The position numbers and the translations under genes were made by a program. From assembly GCA_010093685.1 (NCBI GenBank), contig MU006238.1, forward strand, positions 624,129-688,128: a stretch of 64,000 bases of DNA, read 5' to 3'. The stretch's first letter is position 1, and every line of letters begins with the position of its first letter. This stretch comes from Ophiobolus disseminans (Eukaryota; Ascomycota; Dothideomycetes; Pleosporales; Phaeosphaeriaceae). Under the pieces are notes generated by a model that saw nothing but the letters and a program-made list of their open reading frames with translations, had not been told where the DNA came from and ran no database searches. Of the stretch, positions 10,548 to 20,885 are shown in pieces.

Positions 10548-11841
10548 ATGTCGAAGACAGTCAAGACTTGGTCCCCTGATGAAGACGAGATATTGTTGCA
10601 ACAGATTACGCTTCTCTGTATGTGCATCACCCCGCGTGGTCCATAGCGCTGACCCAGTCAAGCCAGTCAAGGAAAAGCGAAAGATTGGACTGCAATTGCT
10701 CTCGCCGTTCCAGGTCGATCAAATAAGGACTGCAGGAAGAGATGGTGCAACCACCTTGTCGGTGGACTTCGAAAGGGACCATGGGACCCGAGCGAAGACC
10801 GAAGATTGGGCATAGGTGTCAAGGAATATGGTGCACAGTAAGTTTCGATATGCCAGCATCGTTGACTAGAGTCTGACTTAAAGATAGATGGCCACTGGTC
10901 GCAGTGGAAGTTGGTACTCGAAGCGCAGATCGTGAGTTTGTTTATTCATCAGCCCCGCCGAGATATTAGCTGACGACTACGCGTAGAGTGCGCTAAGAGG
11001 TGGCACCACTCATTGGACCCGAGCCTGGACCGGAGTAAGTGGTCAGAAGAAGAGGTAGTAACCTCTACAGCATCACGTGTGCGATTCAGGAGCTAAAATG
11101 CACAGGAGGACAAGCTCTTCAAGGCCGTCGAGAAACACGGTCGAGCGTGGAAACAGATCCAAACAGAGTATTTCCCAGGCCGCGCGACTAATAACGTCAA
11201 AAATAAGTAAGCGAATACGCCTGGATCAACATAGATATCAAGGTTGACGCATCGCAAGGTACGTTGTTTTGACGCGCAAGAGAGAGCTGCAAGTCTCCGA
11301 GGACGATACACAGGACAGACCGAGTAGCAGCGGTACTCCAAGAACGAGAAACAGTGGGCCGAGCAGTGAGAGTGCGACACCCGTTTCGACACGGCAAGAC
11401 ACCATGCCACAGTCTCCGAGTGAGGATGTCTCCATATTTATCCACAACGGCGCCATGTCATTGAGCAACAACTATGACGCACAGCAATTCGACGATTCTT
11501 TCTCCCTGGACGGGTATTTTCGTACCATACCTGCAGCGATGGACTTGGATGTGAACACCGCAGACCATCTGGCAACGGACATTGACTTTGATATCGGGAA
11601 TACTGACCTTATGACCGGGTTAGTCGAACCACCCACTACGGCTGACGTCAACGACTATCTGCTGTCATCCCACGTGGAGTCAGAGATTGATCCGCAATCT
11701 ATGCAAGTCAGCACGGGGTTCCTGCAGAACCATTCCGCGAAGCTGGTTCTAACGATAGAAAACCCGTCACCGGATGCCATTACTGGCATAATGGGCGTGC
11801 TGGTACCCACCAAGACTAGATTTAGGATGGAAATGCAATAG
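10548..11841 (+). CDS. Three-repeat Myb-type DNA-binding regulator (346 aa)
   Basis: Six exons: 10548-10617, 10663-10837, 10888-10931, 10987-11054, 11106-11206 and 11259-11841, with introns of 45-55 nt. The rebuilt N-terminus (about residues 5-165) is three Myb/SANT repeats. R1 starts KTWSPDEDEILL and ends CRKRWCNHL, R2 is KGPWDPSEDRRLG to CAKRWHHSL, and R3 is SKWSEEEDKLFKAVEKHG to NNVKNKY. The regularly spaced Trp residues are kept. The rest is a low-complexity Ser/Thr/Asp-rich tail, a likely activation region. It acts in the nucleus as a sequence-specific transcription factor. It sits next to a methyltransferase, a monooxygenase and a hydrolase, so it may be their local regulator. That is inference from position. 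Confidence 0.85.
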
Positions 11842-11981
11842 TCATCGTGGTTTTCCACAAGCAACTTACTGTTCAGCGGTGACCGTGACCTCGCAGCATT
11901 TCTCTGATTTCATGCATGGCTTGCAACAGGAATAGAACTAGACATAATTGCCAAGAGCCATTCAATCGCTGTTAAATCTCT

Positions 11982-13761
11982 CTAAGACCCATTCGTCCCC
12001 GCTATCAACGGCGAGCCAGGCAACACAACCTCCACAAGCGACACCTGACTTCTACAATCCCATATCTTCCTCAATTTCAGCCCCGCGAGCTCGACTATCT
12101 CGCGGAACTGCGCGGGCGTGCGCTCGATGCCATTGATGATGGACATCATGGCTAGGTCGCGCTGATGCGAGTAGCGCGTGTAGTACCCCCAGTTGGCGGG
12201 CAGCGGGGCGGGGGCGGGCGGAAGCTCCGGGCAGCCTAGCGTTGTATTCATGACTTGGTCGCTGAGGGGTGGAGTTAGCGCGGTTACGGGGCGGGACGGA
12301 GCGGAGCGGGCCGAGCTGCAATCGACTTGCGCGGAAGGAAGGACGTCGGGAAGGAATGCTTGCTGGAAAACACTTACCAAATGAGGATGCGCGACTGTGG
12401 ACCCATGCTCGAGCGGATAGCCGATAAGATCTTGACGCAGTACTCATCGGACCAGTCGTGAAGGATGTAGCGCAACCAGTACACATCTGCACTCTTGATC
12501 GGCTGGGCGTTGAAGAAGTCATGTGGCATGAAGGTGACTCGCCCCTTGCTCAATGCGGACGGGTTCTCCTTTGGCCACACCGTGTTTTCGGCCTGTTGAA
12601 GGACAGGCGCACGGTCTTGGACGACGAAGTTGAGCTGAGGATACAGGTGCGACAGTTGAAGGCAGAGACCGCCTTGTGTGGATGAGATCAGCACGTAAAT
12701 CGTATAGCGGGGTACGCGAACTTACCGACACCGCCACCAACATCAACGACAGTAGCATTGCCAAGCTTGCTCCATGGATAGTCTGCGGGGCGCGCGTAAG
12801 TCGTGAGTATCCTCGAGACATCTCAGACACTGCAGTTCACTCACCGTACAGATGCGCCTTTCCAAACACCCTTCCACCACCCAACATGGCGAGCCCAAAA
12901 ACGCTATGTTCGGGTCGCGGCACCAGCTCATCGTCAGCTTTGCCGGCGACCGCTTTCTCGAGCTCATCCCCAAAGGGACCGGGGTAGGCGCTGACTGCGC
13001 CGCCTGACCCACAGTTACCCGACCGGAGGTCTTTGACCGAAACCTGCTCCTCGAGCCACTCCCACCTCGACTTTGAGGTATTTGCGGCGGCTTGCCAAGG
13101 TGTCTCGTCGACTTTGTATGATGGCCCGAGGACCGGGTCTGAGAGTGCTCGGGGTAGGTAGTCTGACGCGCTGTAAAGGTCGAAGCCGCTAGCGATGAGA
13201 AAGGCGTGTCAGCAGCATTCATCGCCCAAGATGCGGGTGGGCTTACAAGAGTAGGATATATGCGCGCAGAGGCTCGTTGCCAACGAGCGCAGCTGAGACT
13301 TTGTTGTTGGCAAAGGTATCCGGCGCTACCTCGTCGAGTACATGAATGGAGCAAAGACAACGTAGGACACGGGCTATTCTCTCATCAGCGAGGTAACGTA
13401 CTACCACCGTTCATTGCTCACACAGCTTCTGCGCCTCGATGCCAACGGACTTGGCAATTTCATTTACATGTACGCCGTCATGACCCGCCTCGGCAAGGAT
13501 GTCAGGGACACGCTTGTCGGCAATGATGTGCAGGCAACGCGCCTCGAAGTATTGGGAAGAGACTTCTAGAATACGAATACTTGGCTGGCTGACGAGTTCG
13601 GTTAACTTGCCGGCAGCTGAAAGAAGCGCTCTTTGCGCGTCAAACAGTGGTTTGGATGGTAAGTCTCCTTGTGAGATATCATTCAGCTTGACGACTGTAT
13701 CAATGGATGATTGGATGACGTTGCCGATCTGTCGGAGTTGCTCGATCGATTGAGGATCCAT
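11982..13761 (-). CDS. SAM-dependent O-methyltransferase, family 2 (480 aa)
   Basis: Six exons on the minus strand: 13761-13422, 13373-13247, 13188-12845, 12782-12726, 12672-12378 and 12261-11982. The introns are 48, 58, 62, 53 and 116 nt. The N-terminal half is the winged-helix dimerisation domain typical of plant-like O-methyltransferases (AKSVGIEAQKLSRVLRCL). The SAM-binding glycine loop VVDVGGGVG lies near residue 285. The catalytic His-Asp pair is in LRYILHDWSD near residue 358. Enzymes of this family methylate phenolic hydroxyls of polyketides and other aromatics. It is divergent from the FAD monooxygenase over 299 bp and convergent with the Myb gene, so a shared pathway is likely. The exact substrate is unknown. 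Confidence 0.9.
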
Positions 13762-14060
13762 CGTTGCAGTGGAGTGCGGTGCGAACCAAAGACGAGACTA
13801 CGGCGCCAATTTGGAGGGCAGTTGTTGCTTAGAAGTAAACGGTATTCTGCATATTCCCTAAATTATCAACCAGAGTGTTGAAGTTGCAGGCTGAGCCCGG
13901 AGTAGCGGTTCACTACACTAGATCTCCGCGTCTGGTGATGGTTCTGTTTGAATGGGGACCGGAGTATAGCGCACCTCCAGTAATCCAACCGTGGATACAT
14001 TTTTGGCAGAAATACAGTGAAACATTCCCCAAGTGATTGTACGATACGGAACCAACAGTC
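13762..14060. promoter_or_regulatory. Shared divergent promoter of methyltransferase and monooxygenase
   Basis: The two start codons face away from each other across 299 bp. A CAGTTG at 13819-13824 is the complement of the Myb consensus YAACKG, and CGG half-sites suited to Zn2Cys6 proteins also occur. Both short motifs are common by chance, so only the divergent layout is firm. Confidence 0.5.
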
Positions 14061-16546
14061 ATGGCACGTTCAATCTCTTCATCCACTTGGGAGCGTGGCT
14101 TCAAGGAACCTTCCCACGACACACCGTGGCAGTGGGATCCGGAGGTAGACGCTGAGAATGACGCTTACATCACACCCCCGTCTAAAGAGCTTATGACCTC
14201 AACTGTACACAATGACCTTGGGATAAATCTCTTGCGAACTTGGCCTACACTGTATGATGGCACCAATAGTCCCCATGGTATTCCGGATTGGTGGAGACCG
14301 GCGAGCGAAGTAGACGTCTTGATCTGTGGAGGTGAGATACTCCTCTCGGGCAACTGTGAAATTTGCTGACAGTGTAAAGCCGGACCGAGCGGTCTCGAAA
14401 CTGCACTGAGTCTTGTGAGACAAGGCGTTTCCTTCCGAATCATTGGTGAGTGAATCCCGGCTATCCGCAGTATACCTCGCCTGATGCATTGCGCCCACAG
14501 ACAAAGCCGAGGGACCTCTGATTGCCGGACGCGCTGATGGTGTCCAACCTCGATTTCTTGAGATCCTGAACACTTGGGGTCTTGCGAAAGAGGTCCACGA
14601 GGAAGGCCCCATCATCGAACGAACCGCTATCTACAAAGATGGCGAAAAGCTCTTGTTCACTCGCTCTCACCAGTCGGATTCACGCTATCGCGGGTTGCAC
14701 ATCATTACGCAAGGCCAGATCGAGAGGATCTTCATCCGCGACCTCCTTCGACACCAAGTTCTTGTAGAGCGTAGCACAACGCTCAAGGAATATACCGTCG
14801 AGGACGCGGCGGAATACCCCATCCGCGCAATGTTGAAGAGGGAGCGCGATGGTGTGGAGGAGACGATCCGCGCCAAGTTCGTCGTTGGAAGTGATGGAGC
14901 AGCCAGCAATATCCGCAAAAATCTCGATATTCCCTTCGATGGCATGAGCACCAACATTTACTGGGGCATCATGGACTGCGTGTTTGATACCGACTATCCA
15001 CATGCTTGGATGTTCGGGTAGGCACGCTCTTCTCTGATGTCGGTACATTCAGCTAATCCCTAGTCTAGATCCGTTATTAGCTCAAAGTATGGTGGTTGCG
15101 TCATTATCCCGAGAGAAGACGGGTACATCAGGTTCGACTTCTACACGTTCTTTTCGCATTCTGCAACTGATAGTATGAAGGCTCTATACTCAGTTGGATG
15201 TTTCGCACACTGGCGCCATTTCGGAATCGCGCCAGGCCAAGAATCAGGCATTCGCTGAGAGTGGTGGCAATGTGGACGTGCATTCCATCACGCCTGACGA
15301 GGTCCTTGAACAGGCGAACAGAATCTTTGCGCCCTATAAACTCAAATTCGCGGCGCCGTTAAGCTGGTTCGCAATATGGAAGAGTAAGTGAGCCATATGA
15401 TAGGGTGAAGAACTGTATTGACTGACGAGCAGTATCGGAACGTGTTGCACGGTCTTTCTCATCCGAAAACCTTCGTGTACATCTCGTAGGCGATGCTGCG
15501 TAAGTTTCTTCCTGGATCCTTGCCCCTACTGTGTGCTGATTCGAGTCATTAGACACGTGCACAGCGTGATGGGCGCTTTCGGGTTGAATGCCTCAATCAT
15601 GGATGCTTCTAATCTCGCCTGGAAGATGGGATTGGTTGCTCAAAAGAAAGCAAAGCTGGAATGTCTAATGGCCACGTACAGTTTCGAGCGCCGCGACCAG
15701 GCGTGCCGCATCATCGAAGCCTCTGGAGAGTATCTTCGCTTTGTGTGCGCCACCGATATACAGATCGCCAATGTCCGGGGTCTAGGAGAAGACTCGAAGC
15801 ATATCCATGAAACCGGCGAGACAATCGTCAAAACCAACGGTGCTGCAGACGACGCTCTTGACAACACTTCCAACGGCACTACGAATGGCGTGGTGAAGTC
15901 AACGGAAACTCAGAAGCAGAAAGACCTCGAGTTCTTGGGTAGCTTCTTCGGCAGAAATGGACAGTTCTTGCTCGGCGTCGACGCTCCATTTGGGAACTCG
16001 GTTCTCACGCCGCCCCAGCTCCCCACCGAGGAGGGGAAGTATCGGCGACCGTTGAAGGTAAACCACGGTGTACGCGCACCGAATCCGCGCGTTTGTTTCT
16101 CAATTGGGGAGACGGGTTACCTATACGACAAGATGACTGGAGCGGCCACCTTCCATATCGTCATCTTCGCGTCTTCGTTGACAGCCACTGTGCGTCGCAG
16201 GGTGTCCATCTTTGGTGCTGCACTCCTCCAAGCAGAGGGCTTCTACCGCCGTTTCGGCGGCTCTGAGCGTTTCAACATTCTTGTCGTGGTCAAGCGCCTG
16301 CCGTGGGAGATGGATGCGGTGATGTCGACGCCTGAACTGCACATCCTCAGACAGTATGCGACGATTATCTACGATGACCGCACCCCAGATGAAGATGCTC
16401 ACACAACCTGGGGAGTAAACCATACTGACGGTGGTCTTGCTGTTGTGCGTCCTGATCTTTGGGTAGGAATGACTGCGTTGCCGGATGATGTTGACACCCT
16501 ATCTCGGTATTTTGCCGGGTTCCTCCTACCAGTAGCGGGGAAATAG
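14061..16546 (+). CDS. FAD-dependent aromatic monooxygenase, phenol 2-monooxygenase type (726 aa)
   Basis: Seven exons: 14061-14331, 14380-14445, 14501-15017, 15069-15131, 15181-15383, 15433-15499 and 15553-16546. All introns are 48-55 nt and all phases agree. The N-terminal part has the Rossmann FAD motif GAGPSG at about residue 91, and the FAD/NADPH motif GDAAHVHS near residue 394. The last 180 residues fit the thioredoxin-like dimerisation domain of the phenol hydroxylase family. Such enzymes hydroxylate phenolic rings or polyketide aromatics using NADPH and oxygen. A low-complexity Asn/Thr/Gly insert (about residues 490-520) precedes the C-terminal domain. Adjacent methyltransferase and hydrolase genes suggest successive hydroxylation, methylation and ester or lactone cleavage of one compound. 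That pathway is inference. Confidence 0.9.
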
Positions 16547-16869
16547 CTATAGATGAGACCTGGGTATTCTAATGCTACTCAATCAATCCACTCGGCTTAC
16601 TCGGCTTGTCCATACTTGAGCTGACGACTTCCAAATCCATCGTAATCATCCCGACATCGGAACATGATGACGCCGCCATGACGACAGAGCCGTTAATGCC
16701 ACTTTCCTCAAGCTATCTCTAGCTTATTGTAGCTTCTTCGAAAAGTGCTGGCCCGGAGTACTTCTTGGCGGCGGAGCTGAGCGTAAGCCGAGTGTACATG
16801 TAAGGCAATGCGCGCTGTTGAAGGGGCAGAACTTGCACAAGGTGGCAGCGGCAAAGGAGTTCGATAATC
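16547..16869. other. Intergenic between monooxygenase and hydrolase
   Basis: Holds the 3' flank of the monooxygenase and the promoter of the hydrolase. No gene is seen. Confidence 0.4.
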
Positions 16870-18065
16870 ATGTATATCGCTGAAGAATGGCTAGACCTGG
16901 AGCGTGACGTGCTGGGCCAGCGCCCCTTAATCAGCGGGACGGTAGAAGAGGTGCGTGCTGCCTACGCCCAGACGTCGGAGGCGCTGCAGGCTTTATATCC
17001 GCCACCCGACGCGTACGATGTTCGCGACCGTGAGTCAGCACCAGCCACCACTTCAGCCACATTCACATGACCCTTTCCGCTCCTGCAGCCACACTGCTGA
17101 CCTGTGCAGACAGGGAAACCACCGACTCTGGAATCGCCATCCGCGTCTACACACCCACCAAGGCACCTGAAGGCAATGCTGGCCTACCCGTGGGTGTCTT
17201 TGGCCATGGCGGCGGCCACATCAACGGCGGCGCCTGGGCTTCGTCCTTTGAGGATCGCATGTGTCGCTTCGTGTCGCACCACGCCGGTGTGGTGGTCGCT
17301 CAGGTGGATTTCCGTCTAGCACCCGAGCATCCCGTACCCGCCCAGCTCAACGACGTCTTTGACGCCTATCAATGGGCAAGTAACTGTCTTTCATGATTTG
17401 GGGATCTATTTTTGGTACCGCATTGTATGTAGCTAACCTTCAAGTAGTGCCATCGCAATGCTGGTCGTCTGAACGGAGATCCCAATCGCTTCTTCTCCTT
17501 CGGCTCCTCGCTCGGCGGTGGGGTGGCTGTAGGTGTGGCATTAAAGCTGGCTGACGAGAACCTGGGCCACATGGTGCGCGGAATCGTGGCTTTGTGCCCT
17601 GCGCTGATGCATCCGCATTTTGTTCTTGACGAGTTCAAGCCCATATTCAAGTCATATGAAGAAACGTGGAAAGGAGCGCCCCTCCAAGACGGCGAGTCTA
17701 TGCTGCAATTCTACGACAACAACGGTGGTACCGAGCAGCGCACGAATCCGTACGCCTTCCCCGCCTTGCATCCTGGCCTGTACCGCCTGCCACCCGTCTA
17801 TCAGGCTATCTGCGAAGTGGACCCTGTGCGTGACGATTCTACGGTATTGAAGCACGTTCTCGACAAGCATGGGTATGTATCAACCACGAGGTAGTCCTAC
17901 GCGCCTTTTGCTGACGTGCATGTACCTAGTGTTCCGAACAAGGCTGATAGCTACCCGGGGCTGCCTCATTATTTCTGGCTTTGGCCACAACTCAAGAGCT
18001 CCCAAGTATTTCACACAAACGTAGCCGAGGGAGTAAAGTGGGTCGTCTCTCAGATGCAGCGATAG
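16870..18065 (+). CDS. Alpha/beta hydrolase, hormone-sensitive-lipase type (328 aa)
   Basis: The exons are 16870-17029, 17110-17375, 17448-17872 and 17930-18065. The oxyanion-hole motif HGGG is near residue 87, the nucleophile elbow GSSLGG (family consensus GDSAGG) near residue 162, the acid in CEVDPVRDD, and the His in GLPHYF near residue 297. The enzyme hydrolyses esters or lactones, and its substrate is unknown. No signal peptide is present, so it is probably cytosolic. Intron 2 (17376-17447) only keeps frame if spliced with a GCAAGT donor, a GC-AG intron. The more obvious GTAACT donor two bases downstream breaks the frame. It is co-directional with the monooxygenase, 323 bp downstream. 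Confidence 0.88.
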
Positions 18066-18387
18066 TTATCACGTGATGGCCCTGATTTAGCTTAAGTGCT
18101 TCCCGAGGTCTTCTTTCCTCGCGCAAAGATAGCTTCTCATACAGTACGTCAGACTGTTATCGTCAAGGAAATCTCAACGTGATGCAGCCAAGAGCGATGT
18201 GCATGTTCTATTCAAACAGTCTACATAAGGACAAGATCAACCATCCATGAGGCGAATGCTTACCTTGGTACCTAGGTGAAGCTAAGCCCAGTGCATCTTA
18301 GCGCGGCCATTCCATACTTAGGCAGCCGCGACGACCATCTCAATCTCTCAAGACCACACAACTTTCCTTGCTTTCAACATATTTATT
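18066..18387. other. Intergenic
   Basis: No gene is seen. A CT-rich run close to 18387 looks like the usual fungal promoter and 5' UTR. Confidence 0.4.
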
Positions 18388-19011
18388 ATGGAAACACTTA
18401 CTTGGGCGCGCAACCAGCGCGAATCTCCACTCCTACGTTTGCCAGCTGAGCTGCGTCTCCAGATCTACGACTACGTCATTGGAAGCCGCATAGTGCACAT
18501 CAGTTTCAGATGGATACCGAGGTTTGATCCGACAGGATTCAAATATGATTATCTCCAAGACTTGGAACCTCTCCTCGAGCAGTCCGAACGAGCAGTGCAC
18601 AAACAAGCTATACAAATTGGTTCGGACATTTCCAGCCTTGCTAGAACTTGCCAGCTGGTGCGGAAAGAAACAGCTTGCCTGCCTTTTCAAGCATACACAT
18701 GGGCTTTTGGAAACGCTTTCGTGCTCGATTCATGGCTTCGCACTGAGGGCAAAATTCCGCTGCAGCAAAAGCGTGCTGTTAAAACAATCGCACTACCAGC
18801 ACCAGGCCCTTACCGATCGAGCGAACGCGTGCTATTGAGCCTGCGTGAGGTCTTTCTCACCGGCCACTTCAGCGCTTTGGGTACTTTTGCCTCAGAGCCA
18901 AAACATTGGGCGTCAAGGCAAGCCTTGATGCTCACCTTGAAGAAGCCAAAAACGGCGGCTACCTGGGAGTGGAATGGGGCACACGCCACATATTTGAAAG
19001 ATCTTTTCTAG
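18388..19011 (+). CDS. Fungal 2EXR/F-box-like hypothetical protein (207 aa)
   Basis: A single exon from an ATG that follows a CT-rich leader. The N-terminal segment SPLLRLPAELRLQIYDYVIG is the signature of a large fungal family (2EXR/DUF-type, F-box-like start). In that family a short LPxELRxxIY motif opens proteins of about 200-350 residues. The middle keeps the usual LARTCQLVRKET segment, in which members compare with other inherited domains. Biochemical role is unknown; F-box-like binding to Skp1 is only a guess. The protein has no membrane segment or signal peptide. Confidence 0.75.
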   Translation: METLTWARNQRESPLLRLPAELRLQIYDYVIGSRIVHISFRWIPRFDPTGFKYDYLQDLEPLLEQSERAVHKQAIQIGSDISSLARTCQLVRKETACLPFQAYTWAFGNAFVLDSWLRTEGKIPLQQKRAVKTIALPAPGPYRSSERVLLSLREVFLTGHFSALGTFASEPKHWASRQALMLTLKKPKTAATWEWNGAHATYLKDLF

Positions 19012-19214
19012 CAGGTTTCATTCGCACCTACACTGATAACGTCCAACGTTCGTAAACCAAGTGGATGTGACGGTATCCCACTCGTAGCACACATCTTGGG
19101 CATCTGCAGAATATCATTATAGCAAAATTTCTAAGCAGAAATTGCAGGCTACCTATCCTCGACAAATCATCACCGTGACGAAACGCACTGTCGACCACAA
19201 AGCACTCTAGTCAA

Positions 19215-19669
19215 CTATTCTTCTTTCCCCGCCTCACCACTCTGCTCCCCTTTCGCATCCTCCCCTCGATCCTTACCCTCTCTCTCTTCATTAACCTTAA
19301 TCTCAACCTTGACTTCAACTTCAGTGACAGTAACAGCCACAAAATCCCAATCCGGCGGCATCTCCACCCCATACGGCCCCGCATGCGCCTCGTCATGTTC
19401 AGGCACAGTTTCAAACGTCGTCACTACCGATTCATCGTTAGCATGCACCCACACGAATGCAGGCGCGTATACATGCCAATCGTGCGCGATCCAGTGCGAA
19501 TTACGTCAACCTCTATCTGGCGCGCATCTTCAGCCACGGAAGACATGGAGGACGACGAGCGGGATCGCGTGAATGAGTCTCGGCGGGGAGAGTGCGAGGA
19601 ATTTTGTTGGGAGCGTACGGGGCTCCATGCGCGGGCGGGGTATTTGGAGAGGGATTGGACTTTCTTCAT
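19215..19669 (-). CDS. Small acidic hypothetical gene, apparently frameshifted
   Basis: ATG 19669 lies 58 bp below a TATAAATC box and opens a basic, Ser/Arg-rich N-terminus (MKKVQSLSKYPARAWSP). That frame stops at 19424. A second minus frame, open from about 19506 down to 19215, encodes the protein-like WHVYAPAFVWVHANDESVV. It continues into an acidic tail with Val/Glu repeats. The frames overlap near 19500-19520. A single-base slip there would fuse them to about 150 residues, and no intron of normal size explains the change. It is either a frameshift mutation or error, or two short frames. No family is recognised. Confidence 0.4.
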
Positions 19670-19727
19670 GGTTTAGTAGGATTAGGAGTAGGTGGGTGGG
19701 TGGTCGGGGACGGGGAGATTAAGTGGG

Positions 19728-19735
19728 ATTTATAG
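19728..19735 (-). promoter_or_regulatory. TATA box candidate
   Basis: TATAAATC on the minus strand, 58 bp before ATG 19669, followed by a long C-rich leader typical of fungal promoters. Confidence 0.4.
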
Positions 19736-20207
19736 TGGCAGTGGGGTTCGCGGTGAAGATATGGCATGGATGCGAGGGATGTGAATATGGAAAGGTCACT
19801 GGATGTATTGGGTCGTATGAAGGAGGACGGTGATATGTAGATGGTCAGTGTATCGTGAAATGGTGGTTTGTGGGATTTGAAGGATTCACGCTCTCCATTC
19901 TCAGATCCCAGGTTCACGCATGTCAGATCTCTCAACACACGACACCAGTCTTCACACGGAGAGTCAATAAAACAGTAATACAGTGACCATGTTCCATTCA
20001 AGAGCATGTCCGATTCCAATATGTATGCCTAAAACCTTCCATATGTGTATTCATGAGGTTTCAATTCACGAACCCCCAGACCTCCAATTCATGTTTACCT
20101 CATTGCTGTGAAGTTCAAATTTCAATATCCCAATCCGTCTGTCCAAATCCCTCTATCCCGCAAATCTCAGATCACCCCATGCACCCCCTCACCCTCCCAC
20201 CGCAGCC

Positions 20208-20463
20208 CTAATAAGCGCACTTATAGCTCTTGGCATTCTTCCGCCAATAGCTCTTCTTGGTGCGCGGCACATTGACAAACAGCGCAACATTGCCGGTGCA
20301 GTCGTTGCCCCTACCATCCCTGTTAGCACACATGTCTCTATCCACTCATCCACGCAGTGACCACCCAATAGCATACAAATTAAAACGCAACGAGGAAAGT
20401 TAGGATGACTCACTCGTGGAAGTTGACCGCACAGCCATGAACAGCCGCCCATTGGGCATTCAT
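20208..20463 (-). CDS. C-terminal exons of a small Cys-containing protein (5' end unresolved)
   Basis: Two exons join cleanly: 20463-20414, a 94-nt GTGAGT...CAG intron with a CTAAC branch, and 20319-20208. They encode MNAQWAAVHGCAVNFHEDG, then GNDCTGNVALFVNVPRTKKS and a Tyr/Lys-rich end with a final Cys. Three Cys and the pattern resemble small secreted proteins. The frame is open further upstream (SYGVS before the Met), so the true first exon with any signal peptide is probably missed. I could not find a signal-peptide exon nearby. Function is unknown. Confidence 0.35.
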
Positions 20464-20531
20464 GCTGACACCGTAAGATGCTGTCAGGGGTGAGATAAAT
20501 GCAAACGGATTCCATCACTTGGAGAGACGGC

Positions 20532-20628
20532 GGTGAGTTGACGGTGAGATACGATTGATCTACGTTTAAGATGATCATGACGTCGTTTGTAAGGGTATGC
20601 GGGTGAGTTGACGGTGGAAACGATTGAT
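20532..20628. repeat. Imperfect direct repeat upstream of small gene
   Basis: A 27-28 bp unit starting GGTGAGTTGACGGTG occurs at 20532-20559 and again at 20602-20628, 70 bp apart, in the 5' region of the small minus-strand gene. Confidence 0.6.
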
Positions 20629-20885
20629 TTATGTATTGGGAAATGGAATCGAAGCGGCGTTCGTTCTCAAGGCTCAACAATTTGGTGCATGGTGTTTGGA
20701 AAGTTACCTAACGATATTGGTGCGGAGAGTCCTATAATGAAAGGAGCAATCGGACCGCGAGTGAGCTGCGTACGTGAATGATAGGTGGTCCTAGAGGAAC
20801 TCGAGGTATTGTCGGGCTGACGATCCAGGTATCGAAGATCGTTAGGATGTTCAGCTATTGGTGAGATAGATTGTGCTTAAAAACT

